From the NCBI RefSeq assembly GCF_026427355.1, contig NZ_CP102664.1, positions 2,356,001 through 2,420,000 of the forward strand: a stretch of DNA of 64,000 bases, in the 5' to 3' direction. Positions 1 to 8,357 of the stretch are shown here, one piece after another. The translations under genes and the position numbers were made by a program. Source of the DNA: Sphingobium sp. JS3065. GTDB lineage: Bacteria; Pseudomonadota; Alphaproteobacteria; Sphingomonadales; Sphingomonadaceae. The first letter of the stretch is position 1; each line of letters opens with the position of its first letter. The notes below the pieces were generated by a model. It worked only from the letters and a program-made list of their open reading frames with translations. It was not told the DNA's origin and made no database searches.

Positions 1-513
1 CTGCATGGCGGAGGAGCCGATGAAGATGTTGATCAGGCTCGCCACCAATATGCCGATCAGGCCCATGATCAGGAACGACCCGAATTTCGACAGGTCGCGC
101 CCGGTGGTGTAGCCCCACAGCGCCATGGCCAGGAACATCACGGCGGCGGAGAAGAAGGCCTGCGCGATCGACCCGCCCGTGAACACCAGGAAGATGCTAG
201 CCAGCGACACGCCCATCACCGCCGAAAAGGCGTAGAAGGCCATGCGCGCGCCCGCCGTCGTCATCTTTTCGATGCGGAAGCTGAAGAAGAACACGAAAGC
301 CAAAGGCGCGAAGATCGCCACCCATTTCAAGGGCGTGCCAAAGATCGCGGCGGCCAGCACCGGCGTATTGCCGATGAAGGCGGCGACCAGCCCGGTGATG
401 ACCAGGCCGATACCCATATTGCGGAAAACGCCCAGCATGTGCGCGCGCAGCCCGGCGTCGGTCTGCGCCGTCTGGCTCGCACCATAGCCCGGCATACGAA
501 CGGGATTATTCAC
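1..513 (-). CDS. Bax inhibitor-1 / YccA family membrane protein (3' end outside window)
   Basis: A multi-pass inner-membrane protein of the Bax inhibitor-1 (TMBIM) family; bacterial members are implicated in membrane and ion homeostasis but have no firmly assigned reaction. Only the first 171 codons are visible because the gene runs off the left edge. A short hydrophilic N-terminus (MNNPVRMPGYGASQ) is followed by at least four hydrophobic segments, for example GIGLVITGLVAAFIG, FYAFSAVMGVSLASIFLVF and FLIMGLIGILVASLINIF, with the family-like stretch WGYTTGRDLSKFGSF between them. The GTG at 513 is chosen because GGAG lies 10 nt upstream; an in-frame ATG at 495 is the alternative. Family assignment rests on recognition of the sequence pattern. 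Confidence 0.85.
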   Translation of the reverse strand, partial: MNNPVRMPGYGASQTAQTDAGLRAHMLGVFRNMGIGLVITGLVAAFIGNTPVLAAAIFGTPLKWVAIFAPLAFVFFFSFRIEKMTTAGARMAFYAFSAVMGVSLASIFLVFTGGSIAQAFFSAAVMFLAMALWGYTTGRDLSKFGSFLIMGLIGILVASLINIFIGSSAMQ

Positions 514-728
514 GGCGTCAATACTCCATCCAAACATCAGTTACGGCCAATGCAGCCTTTGGATCGAGTGGCTCGGCGCGGTCTTCGTGAGGCTTAAAGG
601 GGGGACAAACACTCACGAACCTGCACCGAGCACACTCGATGCGGTCCGACATCACGGTTGCATGTGGTCACCACATCCAACCGCCAGAGGGGCCCGGCCC
701 GCACAAGCAATATCGGGGGGACAATGCT

Positions 729-953
729 TCAGCGCAAGGGTCGGCACAGGGATCGGACACTCAGCAACAATTTGTTACAATTTCTGGCCAGTGTCTGCTC
801 CGGATTTTGAGGCGGCTCACTCCCCCTGCTCCGCGCCGCGCCGATCACGACGCCGCACACCAAACCGAGCGCGACGCCCAGTGGGACATTGCCGGTTGCC
901 GCCCCCATGCTGGCGCCCAACGCCACGCCTAAACCGACAGAGCCTGCTTTCAT
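729..953 (-). CDS. Glycine-zipper microprotein (74 aa)
   Basis: A 74-residue protein of unknown function. Residues 1-40 are a single hydrophobic stretch with small residues at regular spacing (GLGVALGASMGAATGNVPLG), the glycine-zipper pattern of small membrane proteins that pack or oligomerise in the bilayer; the tail after residue 41 is basic and polar (RSRGSEPPQN...). The ATG at 953 has a near-perfect ribosome binding site (AAGGGAGG, 7 nt upstream), which is the main reason to believe the gene, since GC-rich antisense frames are otherwise common. It lies upstream of the Bax-inhibitor-1 gene on the same strand, 215 bp away, and diverges from cysS. The 514-728 gap shows nothing recognisable. 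Confidence 0.65.
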   Translation of the reverse strand: MKAGSVGLGVALGASMGAATGNVPLGVALGLVCGVVIGAARSRGSEPPQNPEQTLARNCNKLLLSVRSLCRPLR

Positions 954-1088
954 CGTCCTGCCTCCCTTTCCTGCCGCCAAGCATAGCATGGGCGCCCCGT
1001 CGGACGCGCGGTCGATTTTTAAAGCTGAACGCTCGCGGATCGCGAGGGCTGTTGACGCTTCGAACGAACCGCCGCATGGCATCACCCC

Positions 1089-2606
1089 ATGAGCGACCCG
1101 TTCACCCCCGCCGAGCAGCATGCCGACGCCCCCCTGCGCCTGTTCAACAGCCTGACGCGCACCATCGAACCCTTCACGCCGATCGAGCCGAACCATGCTC
1201 GCGTCTATAGCTGCGGCCCGACCGTCTACAATTATGCCCATCTCGGCAATCTGCGCGCCTATGTCTTCACCGACACGCTGCGCCGTACGCTGCTGTGGAA
1301 GGGCCTTGATGTCACCCACATCATCAACATCACCGATGTCGGCCATCTGACCAGCGACGCCGACGCCGGCGACGACAAGATGGAGGCCGCAGCCCGCGCC
1401 CAGGCGAAGAGCATCTGGGACATAGCGGCCCATTATACCGACGCCTTCAAGCGCAACATCGCGGACCTCAACATCCTCGCTCCCAGCGAATGGACCGTCG
1501 CCACCGACTATGTGCCGCAGATGATCGCCTTCGCGGAGAAGATCGCCCCGGCCCATTGCTACGAACTGGAAACCGGTCTCTATTTCGACAGCAGCACCGT
1601 GCCCGATTATGGCGCGCTGGCGGGTGGCCGCGACGATGCCGCCCATGCCCGAATCGACCCCGTGGCAGGCAAGCGCAACGCCAGCGACTTCGCCATCTGG
1701 CGCAAGTCCCCGCCGGGCGAGCAGCGCCAGATGGAATGGGACTCCCCCTGGGGCAAGGGCGCGCCGGGCTGGCATCTGGAATGTTCGGTGATGAGCGAGG
1801 CGCGGCTTGGCCATCCCTTCGACATCCATACCGGCGGCATCGACCATCGCGAAATCCATCATCCCAATGAGATCGCCCAAAATCAGGCCTATTGCGGCTG
1901 CAACGATGCCCAGCCCGGCTTCACTGGTGCGCAATGGTGGATGCACAACAACTTCCTGGTGGATCGCCAGGGCAAGATGAGCAAGTCGAAGGGCGGCTTC
2001 ACCACCCTCTTCTCGCTGATCGACGCGGGCGTGCACCCGCTCGCCTATCGCCTGCTGTGCCTGGGCGCCCATTATCGCAGCGAACTGGAATTCAGCGCGG
2101 ACAGCGTCAGCGCGGCGCTGACCCGCCTGAAACGCCTGGTCATGGGCGTGGAAAACCTCAAGGCCCGCGCCGAGGGGATCACCTGGCAATCGCTGCGCCT
2201 CGACTGGCTGCGCGCCAATCTCCACCCCAGGCTCGCCCCGCTGCTCGAACAGTTCGACGCCGCGATCAGCGACGACCTGATGACGCCCCGCGCCCTTCCC
2301 CTGCTGGAAGAGACGATCGGGATGAAGAAAGTGCCGGTGGACGAAAAGTTGTGCCTGCTCGCGGCTTTCGATCAGGCGCTGGGCCTCAATCTGTTGACGA
2401 TCAGCCGCGCCGACCTGCGCGTCCAGCCCAAGGATGCGCAAATCGCCCCGCAAGAGATCGAAGCCGAACTCGACCGCCGCCAGGCCGCCCGCGTGGAAAA
2501 GAACTTCACCCTTTCGGACGAAATCCGCGATGCTCTGATCGCGCGCGGGGTGGAGGTGATGGACGGCGATCCGCTCCGCTGGGACTGGCGGCTGACGCTG
2601 GCCTAA
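1089..2606 (+). CDS. cysS: Cysteine--tRNA ligase
   Basis: Cytoplasmic class I aminoacyl-tRNA synthetase that charges tRNA-Cys using ATP. The 505-residue length is usual for the family. The zinc/active-site Cys and HIGH-type signature are in YSCGPTVYNYAHLGN (about residues 40-55), the second zinc ligand region is in GWHLECSVM with the following HTGGIDHREIHHPNE, and the KMSKS loop is GKMSKSKGG near residue 297. The start ATG has no convincing Shine-Dalgarno sequence; no better start is available before the conserved core. The gene stands alone, diverging from the glycine-zipper microprotein. Confidence 0.97.
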   Translation: MSDPFTPAEQHADAPLRLFNSLTRTIEPFTPIEPNHARVYSCGPTVYNYAHLGNLRAYVFTDTLRRTLLWKGLDVTHIINITDVGHLTSDADAGDDKMEAAARAQAKSIWDIAAHYTDAFKRNIADLNILAPSEWTVATDYVPQMIAFAEKIAPAHCYELETGLYFDSSTVPDYGALAGGRDDAAHARIDPVAGKRNASDFAIWRKSPPGEQRQMEWDSPWGKGAPGWHLECSVMSEARLGHPFDIHTGGIDHREIHHPNEIAQNQAYCGCNDAQPGFTGAQWWMHNNFLVDRQGKMSKSKGGFTTLFSLIDAGVHPLAYRLLCLGAHYRSELEFSADSVSAALTRLKRLVMGVENLKARAEGITWQSLRLDWLRANLHPRLAPLLEQFDAAISDDLMTPRALPLLEETIGMKKVPVDEKLCLLAAFDQALGLNLLTISRADLRVQPKDAQIAPQEIEAELDRRQAARVEKNFTLSDEIRDALIARGVEVMDGDPLRWDWRLTLA

Positions 2607-2752
2607 AGGGCGCCCGCCTCCCTATTCGGCAATTTTTAGTCGCGGACCCTATACTTCCCTCCGCTGGAAAAAATTCTCCATCTACGGCAGGATGTGCGCG
2701 GGGCAGGTCCGTCCGTTTGGACAGATCACTCCAAAACGGGCAGATTCCGCAC

Positions 2753-3112
2753 ATGCTAAGACACGCAATGGCAGCGTTCATCGCTCTCAGTGGAATGGCG
2801 GCAATTCCGGTTGCTGCACCTGCTCAAACCTTCATGTTCGAAACGGGCGACACCCTGCTTGCCAAGTGCCGCAACAAGGCGCCGGAATATGCGCTGGCCT
2901 GCACCGCCTATGTCGTCGGCGCGGTGGACGGCATCAAGAAGGACGTGTTCATCGGCCGCGCCCAGCCCAATTGCTGGCCCGCGCAACTCGACGCCGCCAA
3001 GGTGCGCGCCATCGTCATCGCCTATCTCAACCGCTATCCCGACCAGCGAAAGGCGCCCGCCTCCGTTCTGATCAGCGTCGCGCTCAACGAACAATATTCC
3101 TGCCAGAAATAA
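2753..3112 (+). CDS. Exported Rap1a/Tai-like small protein
   Basis: A 119-residue predicted periplasmic protein. A signal peptide (MLRHAMAAFIALSGMAAIPVAAPAQ) is followed by a helical domain with four cysteines (LLAKCRNK, YALACTAY, PNCWPAQL, QYSCQK), the pattern of the Rap1a/Tai immunity-protein fold (Ssp2/Rap1a family), in which Cys pairs form disulfides. In Serratia such proteins neutralise type VI secretion effectors, but most alphaproteobacterial members are lone genes with no known effector, and no secretion gene is visible here. ATG 2753 and ATG 2768 both keep the signal peptide; neither has a strong ribosome binding site. The fold assignment is by pattern only. Confidence 0.7.
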   Translation: MLRHAMAAFIALSGMAAIPVAAPAQTFMFETGDTLLAKCRNKAPEYALACTAYVVGAVDGIKKDVFIGRAQPNCWPAQLDAAKVRAIVIAYLNRYPDQRKAPASVLISVALNEQYSCQK

Positions 3113-3212
3113 CGCCCGTCGCCCCGGTCGCGCCGCTGCCGCTATAAACTTGCGTTAGCCACTGGTTGCGCGTAGGTGCGGCCCCTATTTTATGATCTTT
3201 GGGAGACTCAAA

Positions 3213-4583
3213 GTGGCGGCGAAGTGGACGCCGGAAAGCTGGCGGGAACATAAGGGCATTCAGATGCCCTTCTATCGTGATGCCCAGGCGCTTGGCGCGG
3301 TGGAGGCACAGCTCAGCCAGTTTCCCCCGCTCGTCTTTGCCGGCGAAGCGCGCAGCCTGAAGGCGGAACTGGCCAAGGTGACCGCCGGGGAGGCTTTCCT
3401 GCTGCAAGGCGGCGATTGCGCCGAAAGCTTCGCGGAGTTCCACCCGAACAACATCCGCGACACCTTCCGCGTGCTGCTGCAAATGGCGGTGGTGCTGACC
3501 TTCGCGTCGAAGCTGCCGATCGTGAAGGTCGGCCGCATGGCGGGCCAGTTCGCCAAGCCCCGCTCCGCCGATACGGAGACGATCGGCGGCGTGGAACTGC
3601 CCAGCTATCGCGGCGACAATGTCAACGACATCGCCTTCACGCCGGAAGCCCGCGAACCCGACGCCCAGCGCATGATCCGCGCCTATAACCAGTCGGCGGC
3701 GACGCTGAACCTGGTGCGCGCCTTCTCAACCGGCGGCTATGCCAGCCTGGATCGGGTGCATGGCTGGATGCTGGATTTCATGGGCCGCAGCCCCTGGGCC
3801 GCGAAGTTCGAGGCGATGGCGGACCAGATCGGCCAGGCGCTCGACTTCATGCGTGCCTGCGGCCTGTCGCCGGAAACCGTGCCGCAGCTTGGAGGCACCA
3901 GCTTCTACACCAGCCATGAGGCGCTGCTGCTGCCCTATGAGCAGGCGCTGACGCGGCAGGATTCGCTGACCGGCGACTGGTACGACACGTCCGCGCACAT
4001 GCTGTGGATCGGCGACCGCACCCGGTTCGAAGGGTCGGCCCATGTCGAATATCTGCGCGGCATCGGCAATCCGATCGGCATGAAATGCGGCCCGTCGCTG
4101 GAGCCGGACGCGCTCATCCGCCTGCTCGACATCCTCAACCCGTCGCGGGAGGCCGGGCGGATCACGCTCATCACCCGCTACGGCCATGACAAGATCGAGG
4201 CGGGCCTGCCCAAGCTGGTCCGCGCCGTCCTGCGCGAAGGCCATCCGGTGGTCTGGTCCTGCGACCCGATGCACGGCAATGTCATCAAGGCGGCCAATGG
4301 CTACAAGACCCGCCCGTTCGACCGCATCCTGGCCGAAGTCCGCGGCTTCTTCGCCGTGCACCGGGCGGAGGGCAGCTTCGGCGGCGGCATCCATGCCGAA
4401 ATGACGGGCCAGAATGTGACGGAATGCACCGGCGGCGCCGTGGCGATCACCGACGAAGGGCTGGCGGACCGCTACCACACGCATTGCGACCCGCGCCTCA
4501 ACGCGGCCCAGAGCCTCGAACTCGCCTTCCTGCTCGCGGAGATGCTGAACGAGGAATTGAAGGAACGCCGCGCCGCGGCCTGA
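3213..4583 (+). CDS. Class II 3-deoxy-7-phosphoheptulonate synthase (DAHP synthase)
   Basis: Catalyses condensation of phosphoenolpyruvate with erythrose 4-phosphate, the first step of the shikimate pathway to aromatic amino acids. It is the plant/AroA-II type: [89 protein letters not shown] and [14 protein letters not shown] are hallmark blocks carrying the metal and substrate ligands. The GTG at 3213 is preferred because GGGAG sits 7 nt upstream; the frame is open 7 codons further to an ATG at 3192 without such a site. The protein is 456 residues, normal for the class. It feeds chorismate to the trp genes at 56.5-59 kb. Confidence 0.95.
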   Translation: MAAKWTPESWREHKGIQMPFYRDAQALGAVEAQLSQFPPLVFAGEARSLKAELAKVTAGEAFLLQGGDCAESFAEFHPNNIRDTFRVLLQMAVVLTFASKLPIVKVGRMAGQFAKPRSADTETIGGVELPSYRGDNVNDIAFTPEAREPDAQRMIRAYNQSAATLNLVRAFSTGGYASLDRVHGWMLDFMGRSPWAAKFEAMADQIGQALDFMRACGLSPETVPQLGGTSFYTSHEALLLPYEQALTRQDSLTGDWYDTSAHMLWIGDRTRFEGSAHVEYLRGIGNPIGMKCGPSLEPDALIRLLDILNPSREAGRITLITRYGHDKIEAGLPKLVRAVLREGHPVVWSCDPMHGNVIKAANGYKTRPFDRILAEVRGFFAVHRAEGSFGGGIHAEMTGQNVTECTGGAVAITDEGLADRYHTHCDPRLNAAQSLELAFLLAEMLNEELKERRAAA

Positions 4584-4596
4584 GGGGATCGCGACA

Positions 4597-4624
4597 CATG
4601 GTCCTGCGCGGGCGGGACCATGTA
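4597..4624. other. Perfect 9-bp inverted repeat downstream of DAHP synthase
   Basis: ACATGGTCC and its complement GGACCATGT flank a 10-nt GC-rich loop, 14 bp after the DAHP synthase stop codon. It can form a stable hairpin but has no T-tract, so it may act as an mRNA 3'-end stabiliser or Rho-linked stop rather than an intrinsic terminator. Confidence 0.5.
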
Positions 4625-4706
4625 TCGCCAGGCCTTTCGTCACACGGACGTAACATTGCCCTGATTCAGTCCTTGCTTTGGCGGTGCAGCAAGATAGCCT
4701 CCGCGC

Positions 4707-5456
4707 ATGGCAAAGGAACCGGTATTGGCGACCATCGCCGTTTACAGCCTAAAAGGGGGCGTGGGTAAGACCACCTTCGCGATCAACCTCGCCTGGGCAT
4801 CCGCCAGCATATCGAAACGGCGAACATTGCTCTGGGATCTCGATCCGCAGGCGGCGGCGAGCTGGCTGATCTCCACCGACAGCGAAAGCCGCGACGCCGC
4901 GCAGGCGATCTTCAGCAAGGATGTGGAAGTCCGCAAGCTGATCCAGCCGTCGACCGTGCCGGGCCTGGACCTGATCGCCGCCGACACCTCGCTGCGCAGC
5001 CTGGACCATCTGTTCCGGGAGATGGACAAGAAGAAACGCCTCGCCAAGCTGATCGAGAGCCTAGGCAAGGATTATGACCGCATCATCCTCGATTGCCCGC
5101 CGGGCCTTACCGAAACCAGCGAGCAGGTGCTGCGCGCCGCCGACATGATCGTGATCCCCGTCATCCCGTCCCCGCTGGCCCAGCGCGCCATGGGGGAGGT
5201 CGCCCGCTATCTGGTGCAGCGTGGGGGCAGCCATCCGCCGATCATGCCGGTCTATTCCATGGTCGACCGCCGCCGCGCCCTGCACCGCGCCGCGCTGGAC
5301 GCGCAGCCCGGCTGGCCCGCCATCCCCATGGCCAGCGCCGTCGAGCAGATGGCCGTGCGCCGCAAGCCGCTTGGCGCCTTCGCGGCCTCTTCCCCGTCCG
5401 CCCAGGCCTTTGCAGGGTTATGGACGACCATCGAACGGCAGGTGCAGCGGCGTTAA
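4707..5456 (+). CDS. ParA-family ATPase (orphan)
   Basis: A 249-residue cytoplasmic P-loop ATPase of the ParA/Soj/MinD superfamily. The deviant Walker A motif KGGVGKTT (residues 16-23) is followed by a switch segment with DLDPQAAASW and by the Walker B-like strand ILDCPPG. Family members position DNA or protein cargo by ATP-dependent binding to the nucleoid or membrane. There is no parB, no parS-like palindrome and no replication gene next to it, so a role in chromosome partition is not supported; it may position some other cargo or be a regulatory Soj-like protein. It follows the DAHP synthase gene by 123 bp on the same strand. Confidence 0.85.
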   Translation: MAKEPVLATIAVYSLKGGVGKTTFAINLAWASASISKRRTLLWDLDPQAAASWLISTDSESRDAAQAIFSKDVEVRKLIQPSTVPGLDLIAADTSLRSLDHLFREMDKKKRLAKLIESLGKDYDRIILDCPPGLTETSEQVLRAADMIVIPVIPSPLAQRAMGEVARYLVQRGGSHPPIMPVYSMVDRRRALHRAALDAQPGWPAIPMASAVEQMAVRRKPLGAFAASSPSAQAFAGLWTTIERQVQRR

Positions 5457-5491
5457 GGGGTTCTGGAAGCTGACCGGGCATGACGTTAAAT

Positions 5492-5644
5492 CCTCCCTAC
5501 GCGAAGCGTGGGGAGGGTTGAAGAGAGGCACGTGACTCTCTTCGACGTCGGCGCAGCCGATGGTGGAGGGGAAATTCGGAGGTTGTGCCCCTTCCCCTCC
5601 ACCACGCTTCGCGCGGTCCCCCTCCCCATCTATCAATGGGGAGG
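5492..5644. repeat. Mosaic of four intergenic hairpin repeats
   Basis: Four perfect or near-perfect inverted repeats stand end to end between parA and the repeat at 5741: CCTCCC/GGGAGG (5492-5497 and 5511-5516), GAAGAGAG/CTCTCTTC (5520-5527 and 5536-5543), TGGTGGAGGGGAA/TTCCCCTCCACCA (5561-5573 and 5592-5604) and CCTCCCCAT/ATGGGGAGG (5621-5629 and 5636-5644). The CCTCCACC-type arms recur at 35.3 kb. This is a REP-like mosaic of the kind scattered through sphingomonad genomes; no gene is seen in 5457-5740. Confidence 0.8.
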
Positions 5645-5742
5645 AATAGGATAGGTCGGTTTCTCGAAGCGAGGATGATCCTGGCCCGCGTTCAGCCTAT
5701 CGACTTCCCGCCAAGCGGATCACGATAAACCCGCGAAGGCCT

Positions 5743-5846
5743 AGAGCGATTTCCAGTCAGATGGCATCATCTGACGTTTAAGAAATCGCGGTAAAACAAG
5801 GGAATAGAGCGGTCGATCTAATTCAATCAGATCGAAAACCGCTCTA
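5743..5846. repeat. Double palindromic repeat overlapping the acyl-AMP ligase stop codon
   Basis: Two cruciform-like units lie side by side. Unit 1 has outer arms GCGATTT (5746-5752) and AAATCGC (5783-5789) around an inner perfect stem GTCAGATG/CATCTGAC (5756-5763 and 5768-5775). Unit 2 has outer arms TAGAGCGGT (5805-5813) and ACCGCTCTA (5838-5846) around CGATCT/AGATCG (5814-5819 and 5829-5834). The last three bases of unit 2 are the TAG stop codon of the minus-strand gene that follows. The AGAGCG(A/G)TTT-type palindrome is a dispersed alphaproteobacterial intergenic element. Confidence 0.8.
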
Positions 5847-7613
5847 GGCAGCGATGTCGTAGGGCCGGATTTCACCGGTAAGATACAGGTTGCGCGCCTT
5901 CGACCGGCTGAGCTTGCCCGAACTGGTACGCGGCAGGGTGCGCGGCGGCACCAGTTCGACCACGCAGTTCATGCCGGTGATCGCCCGCACCCGCTCGCGA
6001 ATCTGGTCGCGCAGCCGCGTGCGCTCGTCATTGTCGGAGGTGCGGCAATGCACCAGCACGGCGGGCGCTTCCTCTCCGCCCGGCGTGGTGATGGCGAAGG
6101 CGGCGATGTCGCCCTGCTTGAAGCCGGGAAGCTGCTCCACCGCCCATTCGATATCCTGCGGCCAGTGATTCTTGCCGTTGATGATGATCATGTCCTTGGC
6201 GCGGCCGACAATGTAGAGATAGCCGTCGCTCAGATAGCCCATGTCGCCGGTGTCCAGCCATCCGTCGGCCATGCAGGCGTCGGTCGCCTCCTGATCGCGG
6301 AAATAGCCGACCATCAGGCTCGGCCCGGTGGTCCACACCTTGCCGATCTGGCGCTCGTTCAGCCTGGCTCCATCCTCGTCGCGGATTTCCACGATCATGT
6401 CGCGGGCAGGCTTGCCGCAATTGACGATGGAACGGAAGCGCTGCGGGCGCCCCTCGGTCGCGTCGCCGCCCGACAGGTCGGTTTCCTCGACCAGTTCGAC
6501 GATGATACCTTCGCCCGGCGGCATGATGGTGACGGCCAGCGTGGCTTCCGCAAGGCCATAGCTAGGCAGGAACGCGCCGGGGCTGAACCCGGCGTCTGCG
6601 AAGGCGTCGACAAAGCTCTGCATCACGTCCGGCCGGATCATGTCCGCGCCGTTGCCCGCAAGCCTCCAGCGGGAAAGGTCGAAGCGGTCGGCCGCCTTGG
6701 TCTGGCTGGACATGCGGCGGGCGCAGATGTCGTAGCCGAAGGTCGGGGAATAGCTGATCGACGTGCCTTCGTTGCGGCTGATCAGGTCCAGCCACGCGAG
6801 CGGACGGCGGGCGAAATCCTCCGTCTTCATATAGTCCGTCGACACCTGGTTGGCGACGACCGACAGGAAGCAGCCGACCAGCCCCATGTCATGATACCAG
6901 GGCAGCCAACTGATGCAGCGGTCGCTGTCCTGCACTTCCATGCCGTGGCTGTGCGCGGCGAGGTTGCTCAGCAGCGCATGGTGCGTCACCGCGACCCCAT
7001 GGGGGAAGCGGGTCGACCCGCTGCTATATTGCAGATAGGCGATTTCCTCACCCTTCGCCTGCGGCAGCTCGCAGGGCACGGCCTCCCGCGCGATGAAATC
7101 CTCGAAAGCGATGCTTTCGACCGCCTTCTGACGGCCGGATTCCCCCGCCATCTCCTCCAGTTCCCTGGGGAAGAGGAACAGCATCGGGTCGCAGCTCGAT
7201 AGCTGGACATTGAGCTGGTCGATATAGCTTTCCTTGCCGCCGAAGCTGGTCGGCAGCGGCAGCGGCACCGGCCAGCCGCCCGCATAGACGATGCCGAAGA
7301 ACAGCATCGCGAAATCAGCGCCCGTTTCCGCCACCAGCGCCACGCGATCTTCCGGCTTCACCCCATGGGCGATCAGACGGTAGGCGCAGGCGATGGCGTC
7401 CTGACGCAGTTCGGAAAACGGATAGGCCCGCGCCAGATTCCCCCGCGCATCATGGAAATTCAGGCCGCGCCGCCCGGCCGCAGCATAGTCCAGCGCTTCG
7501 CCCAGCGTCTCGAAGTCCGAGAAGCGGCGGGGCAGATCGTCGGTGGTCGGCGTAGGTGCCATCATGCTTTGCGAACCCGTCATATTGGTGTCACCCAATG
7601 TCATGTTTGTCAT
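5844..7613 (-). CDS. Fatty acyl-AMP ligase (ANL superfamily)
   Basis: Activates a fatty acid with ATP to acyl-adenylate, normally for transfer to a carrier protein; it resembles FAAL-type rather than CoA-ligase enzymes. Visible blocks are the P-loop A3 motif in unusual form (YLQYSSGSTRFPHGVAVTH), WLPWYHDMGL, SYGLAEATLA (A5), GWLDTGDMGYLSDGYLYIVGRAKDMIIINGKN (A7-A8, split here: DTGDMGYL and GRAKDMIIINGKN) and the C-terminal lysine motif PRTSSGKLSRSKARN (A10). Length 589 residues is typical. Several in-frame ATGs (7613 and downstream) lack clear ribosome sites, so the start is uncertain. It stands alone, diverging from recX; its stop codon lies inside a repeat. A link to sphingolipid or polyketide synthesis is only a guess. 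Confidence 0.85.
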   Translation of the reverse strand: MTNMTLGDTNMTGSQSMMAPTPTTDDLPRRFSDFETLGEALDYAAAGRRGLNFHDARGNLARAYPFSELRQDAIACAYRLIAHGVKPEDRVALVAETGADFAMLFFGIVYAGGWPVPLPLPTSFGGKESYIDQLNVQLSSCDPMLFLFPRELEEMAGESGRQKAVESIAFEDFIAREAVPCELPQAKGEEIAYLQYSSGSTRFPHGVAVTHHALLSNLAAHSHGMEVQDSDRCISWLPWYHDMGLVGCFLSVVANQVSTDYMKTEDFARRPLAWLDLISRNEGTSISYSPTFGYDICARRMSSQTKAADRFDLSRWRLAGNGADMIRPDVMQSFVDAFADAGFSPGAFLPSYGLAEATLAVTIMPPGEGIIVELVEETDLSGGDATEGRPQRFRSIVNCGKPARDMIVEIRDEDGARLNERQIGKVWTTGPSLMVGYFRDQEATDACMADGWLDTGDMGYLSDGYLYIVGRAKDMIIINGKNHWPQDIEWAVEQLPGFKQGDIAAFAITTPGGEEAPAVLVHCRTSDNDERTRLRDQIRERVRAITGMNCVVELVPPRTLPRTSSGKLSRSKARNLYLTGEIRPYDIAA

Positions 7614-7678
7614 ATTCCGGCGCGCCGCTAACAGCTTTCAAGCCGCATTGCACCGGATAGTTGCATTCCAGCTTGGGC

Positions 7679-7703
7679 TTTTACCCTGAAAGGGGCGGTA
7701 AAA
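7679..7703. promoter_or_regulatory. 7-bp inverted repeat in the acyl-AMP ligase / recX divergent region
   Basis: TTTTACC (7679-7685) and GGTAAAA (7697-7703) form a perfect inverted repeat with an 11-nt spacer, in the 141-bp region between the two divergent genes. It could be an operator; no regulator can be named from the sequence. Confidence 0.3.
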
Positions 7704-7754
7704 TTCCGGCCCGACTGTGGCATAATCAAGGCGCAACGGGCATGAAGCATTGCC

Positions 7755-8279
7755 ATGGCCGATAAACGCCTCCCTCCCCCGCTCGATGAAGAGGCGCTGC
7801 GCGAACTGGCGCTGCGCTATGTCAGCCGTTTCGCCACCAGCCGCGCCAAATTGCTCGCTTATCTGAGCCGCAAGGTCAAGGAACGCGGCTGGGGGGGCGA
7901 AGACCCCGCCAACCCGCAGGCGCTGGTCGATCGGCTGAGCGAACTGCGCTATGTCGACGACGCCAGCTATGCCGTGATGAAGAGCGCCTCGCTTGCCCGC
8001 CGCGGCTATGGCGCTCGCCGCGTTGCCGAAACGCTGCGCGCCGACGGCATAGCGGAGGCTGACCGCGAGCAAGCCGACAGCCAGACGGAAAACGAAGCCT
8101 GGAGCGCCGCCGACCGCTTTGCCCGCCGCAAGCGCATCGGCCCCTATGCGCAAGCGCGCCCGGACCCGAAACAGCGCGCAAAATGGATCGCCGCCTTCCT
8201 GCGCGCCGGTCACAATTACGCCACCGCCCGCCGCTGGACCGACGCCCCGCCGGGGGAGGTGCCGGAAGCGGAGGAATAA
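7755..8279 (+). CDS. recX: RecX family regulatory protein
   Basis: A 174-residue, mostly helical, basic cytoplasmic protein of the RecX family, which binds RecA filaments and modulates recombinase activity. The typical three-helix repeats are seen: an N-terminal ALRELALRYVSRFATSRAKL block, the central DRLSELRYVDDASYA motif, and RRGYGARRVAETLRADGI followed by a C-terminal helical repeat. recA is not adjacent. The gene ends 15 bp before a strong intrinsic terminator. The high charge and length fit the family well. Confidence 0.88.
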   Translation: MADKRLPPPLDEEALRELALRYVSRFATSRAKLLAYLSRKVKERGWGGEDPANPQALVDRLSELRYVDDASYAVMKSASLARRGYGARRVAETLRADGIAEADREQADSQTENEAWSAADRFARRKRIGPYAQARPDPKQRAKWIAAFLRAGHNYATARRWTDAPPGEVPEAEE

Positions 8280-8294
8280 ATTACATGAAGCACG

Positions 8295-8329
8295 GCGTGC
8301 TCCTGCCTTCGCAGGAGCACGCTGTTTTT
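8295..8329 (+). terminator. Intrinsic terminator after recX
   Basis: A perfect 12-bp stem, GCGTGCTCCTGC (8295-8306) pairing with GCAGGAGCACGC (8311-8322), with a CTTC tetraloop, is followed by TGTTTTTA. This is a textbook Rho-independent terminator. Confidence 0.9.
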
Positions 8330-8357
8330 AATGGTGAAGCTGCGATACGCCATAATC

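Noticed and set aside
2753..3112. The Rap1a-like protein as part of a type VI toxin-immunity pair
   Set aside because: No effector, VgrG, PAAR or other secretion gene is nearby; the fold alone does not support it.
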